Source of the DNA: Chionis minor
Taxonomy: Eukaryota > Chordata > Aves > Charadriiformes > Chionididae
DNA: 64,000 bases
Reading direction: 5' to 3'
Assembly: GCA_013398295.1 (NCBI GenBank)
Contig: VZSF01010123.1
Location: forward strand, 409,650 to 473,649
Positions 26,290-38,400 of this stretch are shown in pieces. A model generated the notes under the pieces. The model was not told the DNA's origin. It did no database searches and saw nothing but the letters and a program-made list of their open reading frames with translations. Each line of letters opens with the position of its first letter. Within the stretch, counting starts at the first letter, position 1. The translations under genes were made by a program, and so were the position numbers.

Positions 26290-28888
26290 AAGTACACCAA
26301 AAAACTCAGTAAGGAAAAACCTAAGTAAGGCCTTATTGAATGAGCTCATTTACATACAGTAATTCATTAGAAGCAATAAGTTTCTGAAACAGACTGGGAG
26401 AATGTGTGTGAATAAATTGCTCCTTCACCTGCAAAGACTAGGCGGGATTTAAGCCTATGAAAAACACAATCATTTTCTAACAAAAGAAGGCAAGATGCAG
26501 ATAGAGGCCAGAAATTATTTTAAAGACCACCAGAGGTCTGAGAGACCCAGTTGCTCAGGAGCCCTGATATGCAAACCTCAAAATTCTGAAATTTAAAGGA
26601 GGAGGCACCAGCAAAGCAGGCTGCTGAAAGAGGTCAGGCTTGGGCACGAGCCATGGGTAGGATCGTCACCGCAGGAGAGACCTGCTGTTCTGTCAGCCAG
26701 ACGGGAGGAGTAGGAGATCACATGGATCAGACCTTGTGTGGTGTCTGAGAAGTGAACTACTTTAAAGCTACACCTGAGGCTACTGAAACTGCTGCCTGAT
26801 GAAAGGTGACATTCTGAAGCTACTGCTGTTGCAGCCAATTATAGATTGACCTTGTTCACTTTCCTACTCTGGCAGGCCCATTTAAACATGCAAACTAATT
26901 TACAGTTCTTTCAGTTTTCTTCTTAACATCATGTCAAGAAAATCAAAAGATTTGAAGTCAACGCATGTGTTATATTTCACATTCTTTGTAACTCTTTTGT
27001 ATGCTTCTGTTTCATTTCTTATGAGTTACTGTCTTACATCTCAGACTGGCAAGCCAAGCCTCCCACTAACTTCTGAGGTTTCAGAACAACCCTAATAGTG
27101 TTAAGCTACAGTTTTAAAGTTAGTTTGTCACATCATTTCATATGAACAACCAAGGGTTAAAACGACACACCTTGGCTTCATGTTGCTTTTTAGATTCAGA
27201 TCACACCAAGATTCCCCCCAAAGATGTACAGAATAAGCTCTAGCTAGAGCAAGCCTAACCATAGGGCTATCCCTACACTCAGCCCGCTGAGTTGTGGTGT
27301 ATTCCTGACTCACTGGAAAAACACTCCGAGTGTCCGAGTCATCTCATCTGTACCTCAAACAGAGTAGTTTCAGTCAATAGTCAAATATCCTGGAGTTACA
27401 GGTTCGTGCCTCCAGAAGAATAAAAATATATCCTGCTGTTAAGGAAAGAACACAAGAACAGAAAAACATACCTGAACAGAGCTACCTTCAGTCTGCCAGT
27501 ATAAAGCAACTTGATTATGGCCTTGACTTTTCCAGAGTGCTGCTTTGGTCACACTTCATTTTTTCCACACTGATGTATCAGTAGTAACAATTGATCTATT
27601 GTGCAAAACCAAGAACTACTTCTACGTTTGCTTTTGTGATTACATTTCTGACTGGGAGCCCCCAGTGATAAAAAGCTATTTCTACTTCCAAAGTAAAGGC
27701 TAGGAGCTCCGGAGAGCAGCTTAAAGAGCCATTCACTGCGTACCACTACAGGATGCAGAGTGTTTCTGCTTGAGGAAGGTCACAGCCACAGAAATCATCA
27801 GAACCTATAAAAAGCTGGATTCTTTCTGTACGAAATAATTTTGGCAAACACTGCACTACTGGCCAACAGAAACTGCTGTTCTCCAAAGGTGGAAGAGGGG
27901 CCCACCATGAATGTTTTTCTTTTCAATATGCACAGTCTTCTAGAGAAATTTCTGACACGCAATTGGCAAAAGATTATCCTACAGCCAAAAGCAGCCCACT
28001 GCCAGTTTGCAGCAATGTCCATTGTAATTTAACCTATTTTCTGAAGACCTTGCAAGAACATTACAGTGTCCGAGCACAGACCTAAACAGCAGCCTTTGTT
28101 TCTGACGTAATTCAACCTCTTCAAGCATGGATATACATACAATTGCATTCAAAAAGAAAAGATTAAAAGCTGTAAGACTGCAAAAGCATATTAAAGAGGC
28201 AGGAAATTACTATATGCTGTCTTTAAGAACCAGACACAGGCGCTCTGAGATCTTGAATGCTGTAACTTCATTCCCAGTTTGTATTCAAATGCAAAGTTTA
28301 ACTCCACATCACTTCTCCAGTTTCCTTTCCTGCTTTCCTCTGATCTTTAGCCTCCTCCATTTCGGCCCGTTTATTTCCTTACATGCACACACCCTACAGG
28401 CTTCACATGTAATAAATGCAAGTGGGCAACAGGACATGACGGGACAGTTTTGAGAGCAGACTGAAGAAGATCCTTGTGCTCTGAGATCCTGTGCGTCAGC
28501 CCCAGCAGGCAGAGGGGGCTACTACAAAAGTCTGCTGCTTCTGAAGCCCCGGACTGCAGCATTGCTGCTCGTGCCAGGGCTGTGCTGCACAACACACAAC
28601 AACGATTTCAGCCTTGTCGTGAACTGACTACAATTCCAGGGATGTGCCAGCATGGAAAGAGTCACTACTATAATTACAGCAAAATCCTAAAGACTTCCCT
28701 AATGCCAATATTTATTCCAAGCATGGGAAGACAAGGCATTAACAGCCTTGAAAAGTGTAGCTCAAACTATGAGACACCAATGGCGCTGGAAAAGAAGTAG
28801 CTGAGAAAATTCTCTTCTAAAAATGTCCCACTTCAGTTGCCACAGAATATAATCCCAGAGCTCCATCCTCTGGCTCCACCACTTCAGA

Positions 28889-29065
28889 CAACAAACAAAA
28901 AAACCCCACCAAAACAATACATAATAATACAATCCAAAACAATACATAATAAATACAATCAAAAACAATACACAATAATACAATAAATAATACAATAACA
29001 GAACAATAATACAATAATAATACCACAATAAGAACACAAGATTAATAAAACAAGAATAATAGAAG
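28889..29065. repeat. A/T-rich AATAC-type tandem repeat
   Basis: Loosely repeated units such as aaaacaatacataataatac plus aatcc, near 25-26 bp, decaying into plain AATA/ACA sequence. It explains the tyrosine- and leucine-rich minus-strand open frame at 28762-29166, which is not a gene. Confidence 0.8.
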
Positions 29066-29339
29066 ACAGGCATTGCTGAATCCCCCTGCTCCCATGACAA
29101 TCTTCCTGTAGCGCCTCCATCACTGAGAAAAAACCAGCTTTCAAAGCAATTCCTCTCCTTGCGCATCCATGTTTTAACACAGCCAGATGGGACTTTTGTA
29201 CTGTTGTTCTGTGCAGCTCATTTTTGCTCTTAACAATTCTACATGGTCCTTGCAAAAGCGTTTCAACATCTTCATTGTCCTTCTGAACTTGGTTCCGAGT
29301 CAGAGTCTTCATCAGTAGGCTTACACTCCTCTTCCTCAC

Positions 29340-30165
29340 CATCTATCAAGTTGTCGTGAAGGTTAAGGAGAGCTCCGTAGAAGTCCTGGAGTGGAGCACT
29401 CCCCAAAAGCCACAGGGTAAAGCACTCCAAAAAAGCCAGCTGACAAAGGGCTCCCAAAAAACCAAACAGTACAGCACTCCTCCAGGGCAGTGCAGTGATG
29501 AACTCACTCAGAGCTGCACAGTGATGCACCCCAAAAAATGCTAGGTGATGAAGCTCCCCAAAAGAGCCAGACTGTGAATTTCCCAAAATAGCACAACAGT
29601 AAAGCTCCCCTAAAAAAAGCCAGACAGTGAAGCAATGAAATAAAGCCAGATGGTGAAGCACCGAAATAAAGCCGGTCAGTGAAGCAATGAAATAAAGCCA
29701 GACGGTGAAGCACTCTGAAACAGCCTGACAGTGAAGTGCTCCAAAAAAGACCAGCAGTGGAGACCTTCAAAAGACTGAAATGGTGGAGAGCTCCAAGGTG
29801 GAAAACTCCCAGAAAGCCCCAGGCCAGAGCACCCCCAAAAAGTCCTGGGGTGAAGAGGTCCAAAATCCCAAGTGACAATGAACTCCAAAAAGTCCCAGGT
29901 TGAAGCAGTCCCAAAAAGGCCTGGGGTGAAGCGCTCCCAAGAAGTCCCAGGCTGGACTTCCGAATGGAAGTCTGAATGGCTGGACCATTCGGAGCAACTT
30001 TAAAAAGCACTGGGCTGGAGACCTCCAAAAGAGAACTAGTGTGAAGCACTCAAAATATGAAAAAGGTGAAATGCTTCAAAAAAGCCCCAAACTGGAGAGT
30101 TCCCAAAAAGCTCCTGCCTGGACCGCTCCAGAAAAGCCCCAGAACAGAGAGCTCCAAACCCCCTA
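29340..30165. repeat. 26-bp minisatellite, sub-array A
   Basis: Degenerate tandem copies with a 26-bp period, clearest at about 29690-29760, where five consecutive units begin gtgaag and have exactly 26 bp (for example gtgaagcaatgaaataaagc then cagatg). The consensus is roughly gtgaagcactccaaaaaagc plus cagnca. Copies are more diverged towards both ends. Because the unit is not a multiple of three and rarely makes a stop, long minus-strand frames run through it (29272-29661 and 29504-30049). I read those as by-products. Confidence 0.85.
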
Positions 30166-30177
30166 TACACATACCTT

Positions 30178-30240
30178 ACCACACAGTACAAAATACAACG
30201 CAATACAAAAACCAACACAGTACAAAATACAACGGAATAT
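30178..30240. repeat. AATAC-type repeat between the minisatellite sub-arrays
   Basis: Two copies of acacagtacaaaatacaacg at 30181-30200 and 30215-30234. The composition matches the A-rich block at 28.9-29.07 kb, which ties the two sub-arrays into one composite structure. Confidence 0.75.
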
Positions 30241-30775
30241 GTGATGACGGGCTCCCCCAGTGTGATGCAATGAAGGGCTGCGAGAAGAGCTGGGCAGCGT
30301 GATACAGGACTCCCCTGGGGCAATTTGATGAAGGACTCCTTCAGGGCAGCACAGTAAAGGTCTTCAAGACGAGCCAGGCAGCACAATGATGGACTCCTTC
30401 GGGGCAGCACAGTAAAGGTCTTCAAGACGAGCCAGGCAGCACAATGATGGACTCCTCCAGGGCAGCGAGGTGAACGGCTCCTCTTGTGTGGCACAGCAAG
30501 GAGCTCCAACAAGAGCTGGGTGGCGTGATGAAGGGTTCCTCAGTGGTGACCCAGTGAAGGGCTCCTCTGGTGTGGCACGGTAAAGGGATCTTGTGTGGCA
30601 ATGCATTGGAGGACTCCAAGAAGACCTAGGCAGCATGACAAAGGGCTCTCTCTGGGATGGTGAGGTGAACAGCTTCTCCTTGGGGGCACGGTGAAGGGTT
30701 TCTCCGGGGCATCATGGTGAAGGGCTTCTCCAGGGTGACACAGTGAATGGCTTCTCCGAGGCAGAGCCGACCAAG
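30240..30775. repeat. 26-bp minisatellite, sub-array B (GC-richer)
   Basis: A second block with the same 26-bp period but a different consensus, about gtgaagggcttctccagggt plus gacaca. Consecutive 26-bp units are clear at about 30660-30770. At 30354-30470 a higher-order unit of 58 bp (one 32-bp and one 26-bp copy) is repeated almost exactly. Sub-arrays A and B share the gtgaag start and evidently derive from one ancestral unit. Chance frames on the minus strand cover it (30036-30512 and 30540-31007). Confidence 0.82.
30354..30470. repeat. 58-bp higher-order duplication inside sub-array B
   Basis: The segment from gtaaaggtcttcaagacgag at 30354 recurs at 30412 with only one or two mismatches over 58 bp. 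Neighbouring 26-bp units are much more diverged, so this is a recent event. Confidence 0.8.
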
Positions 30776-30880
30776 CAAACCACCCACCCAACCAATCCAG
30801 GAGAGCTACTGAGCCAACTACTTGGCCAGTGCCTGGGCACCCCTTACTGGTCCTTGCCTGGGCACCTGTTGCCTTCTCCA

Positions 30881-30907
30881 GCCTGGGCCAGGCCAGGCCA
30901 GGCCAAG
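30881..30907. repeat. Short GGCCA tandem run
   Basis: Several copies of ggcca/ggcca-like pentamers (gggccaggccaggccagg). A minor simple repeat just right of the minisatellite. Confidence 0.7.
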
Positions 30908-30909
30908 CC

Positions 30910-33900
30910 CTCCCAACACAGCCCCAACATGGGGGGAGCCAGAAGGCTTGGGGCCACAGGGAGGGCTGAGGCCATGCACAGCTCAGTGCAGGAGTGGCGA
31001 GGACCAATTAACACCAGGTTTGGTTCCCCCTAGGCTTTTCACCCCCTGAAAGGAGCTCTTCCACGTCAGTATCAGCAGTGTTCATGTTGACTCCCTGGAG
31101 CAAAACCATCAAGGAATAAACTTGGTTGAGCACACAGTAATCTCTTCTTCCCTTGTTGTCCAGTTACAGCTTTGGTTCCACACAGGAAAAATGCGTGTTG
31201 CAGGATCCACAAAGACAGTGTCTTTTGGATGCCTTATTTAAGACACATATTAATAACCAGTTCCAGTGTTAGAAGAAAAAATACATATCCAGAAGTCTCC
31301 TATTAATCTCTAAAACACCCCACATATATAAATCTTTGTTGCCCGCTTTGAGGTCTACTGATTATAAGCGCAATACAAAAGTTCAGCATTTCACCATTTC
31401 AGCGACTAATCTGAATTCTTGAGCACTGACACAGGGAAAATATTACTCAGAACTCCCACCGACATGCAGGGTTTGCTTCAGCTTCTTACAGAACTGGATC
31501 TTCAGTTCTTCCAGAAACAGCTCTGGAAAGCTCCCACGTTCTGGTATTTCCCAGTTTTTGATCCTTCACAGCACAAGCATGTTCTTTGGCAGACAGGACA
31601 GTAGAACAGCCCTGAGGGAAAGCCAGGAGCAAACCCAGCTGTCAGAGGGGTTGCCACAAAGAGCACGGCCAGGGTGACTCCGTGGCAGTTTGGCCAGTAG
31701 TTACTACAGGCACAGTTGGTAGGAAAGGTGGACAGAAGGGCTTCCGCCAAACTGGGAAAGGATGTACAACAAAGTGAAAGTCATGGGTATTCTCTTCTTT
31801 TGAGGGGGCAATTACAATTTCTGTTGATAACAGAATCTTGCTAAATGGAGGTTATTGTACCTGGAAGAGCTGGGTGGGGCTGGTTAAAGCTTCCAGCCTC
31901 CCGAGAGAGGCAGGCCTGGCTCCACGGTGGAGGGGTTGAGGGCATCAGCACCGCAGTGAGGAGATGAGAAATACAGCACCCTCTTCTCTCCCCTCCTCCC
32001 AACTGCTGGAAGTGCCCTGTGAGGACAGCAGTAAGGCCAGGCAGTCAACTGCAAGGTCATCTGACCAGTGAATAACTGTCTCTGATGTGTTCCTTGCCTG
32101 ACCACCACAAAGGGCCCCAGTTAGAGCCAAGACAGAGGACAGTGCAGCTCCAGGGAGGCCAAGGCATAGCTCAGAGCATCCTGCCTCTTGGCTTGGATGT
32201 TAGTCCTACCTAAATGCAGAAAACAAACAAACAAACAAAAACAACAAAAAAATAAAAGTCCTCTCCCCTTAAATTACAAAGAAAAGAAAGAAGCATTCGA
32301 AAAGATGGAATTGAACTAGTCAGCGTGATCCTGCTAATCTCTAGGCAGTGACTTTCACAAAGGAGATAAGAGTAGGAATAGGAATGAGTTTGTCACGGAC
32401 TTTGTGTACTATCCACAGAACAGCATTTGGCATCTCTTGCTCATATGTCAAATGCGTGCCTCCACAGTACTCCAGATACTGTTTCTGATTTTTTTTAAAG
32501 AAGAATTTAATGCTGACTTAACAGAAGTGATAAATAGATCATTTCAGAGGCAAAACATGAAGATACCAATAGACAAGTACTATCAAGCTGCTTAAATCCT
32601 ACCATAGCTGAATAATGGGAAAAATGACTCTCCATATCACTCTCTGCCTGAGTTTCAAGGAATCAGCTGTGGTGTTGGGGGCATCTGGTTTGCAGCTGTC
32701 AATGATTTTAGCAATTGCAAACTTTATCTCTCGAGTTTGGCAACAGAGGTAAAATCTTGTGATTCTATTACTGATCCTCAGAGCTCTGTAAATCCAAGCT
32801 CAACATGTTTCATAGTATCAGGTCACCTCATAAAATTAATTCTTTACTGAAACCAGATCATTACCTAATACCAATATCCCCAGACAATTTCAGAATTAGG
32901 CTGATATAATATACATGTCTGTATATTCTGTACAGGAGAACTGAAGCACAATGCAAACCTTTATGACGGTACGCTTATGTGCAGCTCCTGAGAAATTCTG
33001 ATAAAATACCAAGGATGATTGGCACTGCCAGCAGCAGCAAATATCAGAGAATTAAACAAAATCAAAACAATTTTATGGCCTTAAACCCTGGTGTGCACTT
33101 GTCACAGAACTCTTCCATCAGTTTCTGGGCATAAAGTGATGAAATAGTAAATAGTATCTAGGGAAGGCACTGTTCTACAATATATTGCATTGGCGAATTT
33201 CACCTCATCCCAGAATCTGACTTTTCAACAAAGGAGCTGTTTGCCAGAGCCACGTGGATGTCATCAAACAGCACAGGTGGTACAGTAACCGTGTACCAGA
33301 TGAATCTCAGGCTCATGTAAGTCCAAGTGTCCAATGAGTTGAGAAGGCCTTTAAGAATGTTTTCAGACCTCCCAAATTCATCCTACAATGAGGTATTGGT
33401 GCAAAGTGAATTGTTCTCCTTCTAGCTGGAAGACAAATGCTAGGAATTTCACCACGTCTGCCAAATATAAGCAAGAGGTTTCAATCCAAACATTGCTACC
33501 AGGTAGCTTAAAAAATAGCCTAGAAAATGTTTAGACAAGCACTTAGGACCTCTACAAGCAGCAGACATTATACCTCAGTGATATAATGGCTTCGGCTAAT
33601 TTTTACAACCAGAAAAACTTGCTCAGTCTTTCAGAATCCCAACTTTTATTTTAAAGGTGTTTATTACACCCTTATTGAGTATCACAAAAAACTTTCTCTA
33701 TTATTTCCCATAATGGCATAAGCTCTGGCCAAGTTTCACTCCCTGGGTTTAAGTCAGGTTTCAGAACAGATTTTTTTAAAAATGACGGAGAGAGAGGGAG
33801 AAACAAAAACCTCCAGTTGCTGAATTACACTACTTGTAATGACATTAGATATTCACAATTGTTACAGGAATATTGTACTTTATGATCCTTATAATTTACT

Positions 33901-35104
33901 GGGACAATCAGGCAAGATTCACAATACTTCACTTGCTTGGAAATATCTTCCTCAGACTTTGGCTTTAAGGTGCTGCTGGGGATGACACCACCTCAAACAA
34001 TGAAAGTTGGATGCACTAAGCATGTCCTGTTTGGCAGCTGGCATGATATTGTGACAATAGATACCACATCCAAAGTCTAATTCACTTCAGAGACAAGAGC
34101 TCAAACAGATCATTATATTTAAGTGGTTTTACAGCTACTACTGTTCACTCATGAGAGGAGATACTTACCCAAGGCCTGAGGATACCCTGAAGAGCCGCAA
34201 AGGATTATAAAAAGGCCGTTAACATATTGCATATAAAATAATCACAACCCTCCACTCTTGAATGTGACACTGACTTTGATCGTTTCTGCTTCTCTTGGTC
34301 ATTTCAGATGACTGAAAACACTTCTTGTACCATCTACATTGTCCAACTTCTACAGGCAAATCTTACCCTGCTGAAAATTCGTAAGCCTCCCTTCCTAATC
34401 TCAGTGAGACATTCTGCCTCAAATGCTACTGTCTTGTTTAGGTTAGCAGTCGTGCCTGTGACAGCTCCGCACACTGCCTTCTGGAGCTCCCCGGCTTCAC
34501 CGAATACTCGTGCCTGTTTTGCAGATGGGGGAAGGTTGCCATATGCCGATGCAGTAGCAATTTTTGACTCACAGTCAAAAGCATCCCGAAAAGTCAGTAT
34601 GCAGGATTTTCTGCCATATGGAGGAATTGTTATTAGGCTTTTTCTCGAGCTGTATCTCATTAAGCAAAAAGGAAAGGAAAAGGGGAGGACATTCTTTTCT
34701 TCATTGCAAATCTTGCCCCAGAGTTCATCTTCATTTGAAAGAAAGCATTCATTTCTGCTACCTAGAAAACCAAGTCAGAGAAGAAGGAAGTTGTAAGAAT
34801 CTAGATGTTTAAGGACAGTGTTCTGTCCAATTTAACAGGTTTTCTTTAAGTCTTTTAAACTGTGAATATAACTTCTTTCAGGGAAGAGGGGGAAGGCTAG
34901 GACTGGTTCTACTGGGCTCAGAAAGATCAGAGCAGAAAAGGAACTGCACCTTCCATGAAGTCTGTAATGGTTCATTACCTACAATGAGGCTATTTTATTA
35001 CCTCCATAGACTGCAGCATTTTCAATGTGTCACCAATAGGACTTTCCTGATCCTTGGGTGTTCTGCAGTCTGTTTTGCTCAATATGGGAAGTTTGTTTAA
35101 CCTG
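30910..35104. other. Spacer between the minisatellite and the 3' end of SPNS3
   Basis: No supported gene. A plus-strand acceptor-like site (tctcttggtcatttcag at about 34291-34307) leads into a 162-codon frame ending at 34796. The same segment is open for 108 codons on the minus strand, so coding status is doubtful. Confidence 0.5.
32221..32252. repeat. AAAC simple repeat
   Basis: Five tandem AAAC-type units followed by an A-rich tail. Confidence 0.8.
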
Positions 35105-35272
35105 AGACTTTGCTGGGATTTTGCCTTTATTTTTTTATAGAAACTATAAAACATTGTATTAACATAATGCAGACATTTGTGTTTTAACTTTACAGAGTCA
35201 ATATCATGTCGAGTCTACAAACAGGAAAGCAATCAGATACAGGTTTAAAAGTTATAAAGATATATAGAAACC
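35105..35272 (-). other. SPNS3: Predicted 3' UTR of SPNS3
   Basis: This is the stretch between the TGA stop and the expected cleavage site about 20 bp after the AATAAA signal. The resulting 3' UTR of about 170 bp is short, and longer forms using signals further left are possible. Confidence 0.5.
35126..35131 (-). terminator. SPNS3: Canonical poly(A) signal AATAAA for SPNS3
   Basis: The plus strand has TTTATT here, which reads AATAAA in the sense of SPNS3, about 140 bp past the stop. It is the first canonical signal I find downstream of the coding sequence. Confidence 0.6.
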
Positions 35273-35440
35273 TCAAAGCCGCTCCGCTTCCTTACGATCT
35301 TCCTCAATGTAGAAAGATGTCAGGAGGAAAAAACCTCCTCCACAGACACCAACAAAAGCGCACACAATGAAGCTGTACTGCATGCTCCAGAAACTCCACT
35401 GGAATGAGTGAACATTCTTGTCCTGGATAGCATGGGAGAT
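35273..35440 (-). CDS. SPNS3: SPNS3 coding exon 11 (TM12, short tail, stop)
   Basis: Encodes residues 444-498 and the TGA stop at 35275-35273. It begins [20 protein letters not shown]. Segment 12 is about [20 protein letters not shown], and the tail is [12 protein letters not shown]. The tail after segment 12 is only about a dozen residues; human SPNS3, as I recall it, goes on some 30 residues further. Conserved landmarks are CAFV, LGGG-like CGGG and the YLERD-like YIEED. The acceptor is gttcactccctag. Confidence 0.92.
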   Translation of the reverse strand: MSHAIQDKNVHSFQWSFWSMQYSFIVCAFVGVCGGGFFLLTSFYIEEDRKEAERL

Positions 35441-38400
35441 CTAGGGAGTGAACAAGGCTGTCCTTAATCTGGGATAATATCATCATCCTCTCTTGGTTTA
35501 AGCAGACTGTTTACAGTGTGATCCTTAAAAAGAATAAAGCTAGGCAGATAAGGATGAAAAGCATGCTACCAAAGCTTGTCAAGCCCAGTACCCAACACAC
35601 CTGTACTTCACTGCTGCCCAGCTTCCATTTGGTCAAGTAATCTCATGTTCTTTTATACTTTTCAGTGCCTACAGTCACAACAGTAGGAAATGCTGCAACT
35701 AATGTTTATAATGTTTGGTAAACTTTAACTCATTTTACCATTTTCTAGCTCATGTCCAGATAGGTAACACAGGACAGACATTTGGTGATGACCTTTATGA
35801 TTTCTTGATATTATTCTCTACCTTTATCCATCCCTAAACAGCATCAAATGGATAGAAGCAGGTGATTAGAATCAATACAGGCACAAGCAGCAATACTCAT
35901 TAAAAAGGAAAGAGCTGTAAATTAATTTGAGAGACAAGAGTGGAGTCTGCTCCGGAGCCAAAAGGCATTTGAGCCATCATGGAGTGACATTATGAGGAAC
36001 TGGGAAGAAGATACCAGGCAGCTGCTTTTTGCACTGGCTGGAGGATGAGCTTGTAAAAGCTATAAATGATACACATGAATTTTATTTTTGTAGACAGAAA
36101 GAAAAGCTGATTTCAAGAAACTCAATAAGATTCAATACTAAACCCAGGAACTTAAAATCTGTTGTTAGTATAAACAAAAAGATGAATGTTGAATGCAGTC
36201 ATTTTTATTCCTGCATTAGTTCTTGATGGTTAGAATACGCTATGTGACTTGAAATATCGAAATATGAGACTCTTCAATTTTTGCTGGGTTTAGTGTGATT
36301 ATTTATGACAGTTTAGGCAGATAAGATCAACCCTAAATGGCCACCTCGGGACTACAGCAAGCATAATGGGCAAAATGCAAACCTAATGTATTTAATTTTA
36401 AAATGCTTATTAAGAAAATCTCTGAAACACCAAGGAAGAAAAACAGACTCGGAAAAAGACTGCTCCCTGGCTCTCCAGCCAGATTTTAAGCTAGAGGGCT
36501 AGCTGAAGCAGGTTAGCAAACAATACTAAGACATGAACGCAGAAGATATGGTGGTTAATCATCAGCAGACATGGGCAGCATTGGTATATTGATTCACAGA
36601 TGCATTCCTGAAGACAATGTTCTGCTCATTGCATAGGATCCCACTTTGACATACATCACTTTTATTCCTGGATTTATTGTCTCTCTTCTCTGCAAAGTTG
36701 CAAGGTTACCTGAGGTTAATCTCATAAGCTTTTTTTGTCTTCACATTTTTCCATTAGCAGCTATTTAAGGCAACTGCATGCAGGGTACTGCATAAGAAGC
36801 ACTCTGCACACGGTTACTAGCAGGATGCAGCCACACATTCTGCAGGAAGCCTCAATTCTGCCTGCGCCTCGAAGATGGCAAAGAACAGTGGGTAACAGAT
36901 ACAAACGTCTTCATCTTTCAGGCAGGAAGCATTGATCGATGGAACAGTCAAACGGAGAATGCACAAGACATATTTCAGCTTTTAAGACACCTCCCATTTC
37001 TTCCTATCATTTCAGCCATTTTCATGACACAGGGATGTAGGATATTATGTTTCCCCGTGCATACAGCCAAATCAGTGTGAAGGCAATAGTTTCATAATAC
37101 ACACCAATGAGTAAAGTGATCTCTTCGTTTGCCAAAAAAAGAGAGCCAGCAGGAGGAATCTGCCAGTGAGAGGGGGCTGCCTTCTCTGCCAGACAGGTTA
37201 CACTATTGAGACTGGTTTTCACCCAGTTAAGGACAAGGGGGCTCTCCTGTCTGGCTGGACCAGCAGCAGCTGGACCTGCAGGCACAGCTCACTGGCATTT
37301 CTGTCTGGCTCTGTCTAACACTAACACTGTTAACATGTGACAAAGAAAGAACAGATATTCCTGAGGTGAACTTCTCAAAATAAACTTCCATATAAACAAA
37401 AATTTAAAGCAACAACAACTCTCTCTCTCTCTCCCACATCCAGTATATCAGAAAAATCGAAGCTACTACTGCATGCAGAATTACTGTGGCTTAAACCAAA
37501 ATAATGAAGGAAGGAAACACCTCCGACAGGTATCATCCACTAGAACTAAATCAAATGAACTTCAAGGAGCAAACAGTACTAGGCTGCTTTGCCCAGAAGC
37601 ACCTAAGATCAAGTAAATGTAGGAAGGGCAAAGAAATCAGGTCTCAAGCAATATGGGAATTCAAGGTTAAAGTAATTTGAGACCAGAGCTTTGAATGCCA
37701 AGTAGTATCAAAAGGCAACCACTGCAGTCACTCTTGTTCTGATTTGCAAGACAGCATTGACTAATTGCAAGATTTCAAATCTTAAGATTTGAATTAACAG
37801 GTTTAGGTTTCAAGATATAAAATAGTATTTTGATTAATTTCCACAAAACTCCTCACCGACTTAGCAGAAAGTGCTTAAATCCAAATACAATACCCATGAC
37901 ACTGTCTTTGCAAAAATGTATGCCTTCAAAAATTTATGAGTTTGCAAATTTAAAATCGAAATCAATTTCTACACACTGCGTGAAACTCCTCACAGCTGCA
38001 GGTACAGGATTATATTCTACATGACTGCAGTGTCACAGAACCAGAAGTTGCATGCACGTAAAAATGTTTAGAAAAATATCTTTCCGTATTGTAGTATCAA
38101 AGCCACCAATTCAGGGAACTTCTAATTTTGCACCAGGAGGTGCCTACAACACTGTGAGTGTCTGTCTTTCTCAAAGTTTTACCCTAAGGAAAGTTCAATG
38201 AGCAGAGAATTCACTTACAGTGCCAATGAGATACGGGCTGCCCGCATCTCCCAGCAAATGGCTCACCAAAATCTGCAGGGCAATAGCTGTAGACTGCCGT
38301 CGTGGTGTCACAACGTACTGAAACAAAACACAACCCACAAAAGAATGATTATTAACAGAGTGAATCTCGTGAATGGCCAACTACTCATACAACATCCTAG

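Larger units (their letters stand above)
23241..28888. other. Non-coding stretch, no gene recognised
   Basis: Contains the hairpin at 26265 and the 25172 duplication. No other structure seen. Confidence 0.6.
35441..38218 (-). other. SPNS3: SPNS3 intron 10
   Basis: A 2.8-kb intron. It contains a short CT run near 37419-37433 and a perfect 20-bp palindrome at 37774-37793. No other feature seen. Confidence 0.86.

Noticed and set aside
28762..29166. Minus-strand frame of 134 codons rich in Tyr, Leu, Ile and Val, resembling membrane segments
   Set aside because: It is the translation of an A/T-rich AATAC-type tandem repeat; composition alone explains the hydrophobicity.
29504..30049. Minus-strand frame of 181 codons, the longest in the window
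   Set aside because: It lies wholly in the 26-bp minisatellite, and the peptide repeats with the unit. No domain, no splice context.
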